Of a stretch of 59,687 bases of DNA, positions 59,664 through 59,687 are shown one piece after another. Location: positions 1 through 59,687 of the forward strand of contig DATKOF010000010.1 in the NCBI GenBank assembly GCA_035524795.1, given 5' to 3'. The notes beneath the pieces are model-generated. The model saw only the letters and a program-made list of their open reading frames with translations. It was not told the DNA's origin and did no database searches. The translations under genes were made by a program, and so were the position numbers. Positions within the stretch are counted from its first letter, which is position 1. Each line of letters opens with the position of its first letter. The DNA is from DATKOF01 sp035524795 (GTDB taxonomy: Bacteria > Pseudomonadota > Gammaproteobacteria > Burkholderiales > SG8-41).

Positions 59664-59687
59664 CGCAGCATCCGGGGTCAGCGTGTA

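Overview
The window is a GC-rich bacterial chromosome segment that I read as betaproteobacterial, probably from the Nitrosomonadales/Burkholderiales side. The main reasons are gene order (metK-lpxL-dapF-DUF484-xerC; rlpA-rodA-mrdA-mreDCB divergent from gatCAB; metX-metW-ampG; ptsH-ptsI), a SAH riboswitch in front of ahcY, and a MetX/MetW pair. I cannot name a species. Coding density is high, most genes overlap or nearly touch, and I see no tRNA, rRNA, CRISPR array or transposase.

Layout. 1-3057: the end of cca, then a lower-GC island with an unknown gene and a BglII/BstYI-type restriction enzyme overlapping an MT-A70 adenine methyltransferase, then a frameshifted yjdF-like gene. 3141-7316: a GGDEF-EAL protein and an opposite porin/phosphate-binding-like pair that share a promoter pattern. 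7338-11551: midA, a pteridine reductase, ttcA (with REP-like repeats at its start) and a class V aminotransferase. 11564-17739: a signalling block with a PAS/HD-GYP protein, a class III cyclase-FHA protein, a membrane Ser/Thr kinase and two exported proteins. 17871-21593: metF, ahcY (SAH riboswitch) and metK. 21659-26393: lpxL, dapF, DUF484, xerC, rlmI, with dispersed palindromic repeats.

27303-37187 is the most distinctive part: a two-way zinc-starvation island centred on a perfect palindrome at 31358-31380. To the left run a His-rich exported protein, a lipoprotein, ZrgA (DUF2796), an ABC ATPase/permease and a DUF3299 protein. To the right run a Fur-family regulator (probably Zur), a zinc-free DksA paralogue, a CobW/ZigA GTPase, a second His-rich paralogue, a TonB-dependent receptor, a TlpA-like thioredoxin and a MerC-like protein. 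The right edge (37299-38720) is a scar: a second hslV promoter and 5' end fused in frame to the tail of another TonB receptor, followed by a DmeF-type metal exporter and then the intact hslVU.

38720-59687 is mostly housekeeping: hslVU, a diguanylate cyclase, a small regulator, the rod-shape/elongasome operon, gatCAB (gatB holds an internal low-GC patch), pyrE, xth, ampG, metW, metX (with a SAM-II-like leader), ptsI and ptsH. Methionine-cycle genes (metF, ahcY, metK, metX, metW) and c-di-GMP genes (three) are the recurring themes outside the zinc island. Residue numbers, repeats and base counts were read by eye; family assignments are from motif recognition without database searches.
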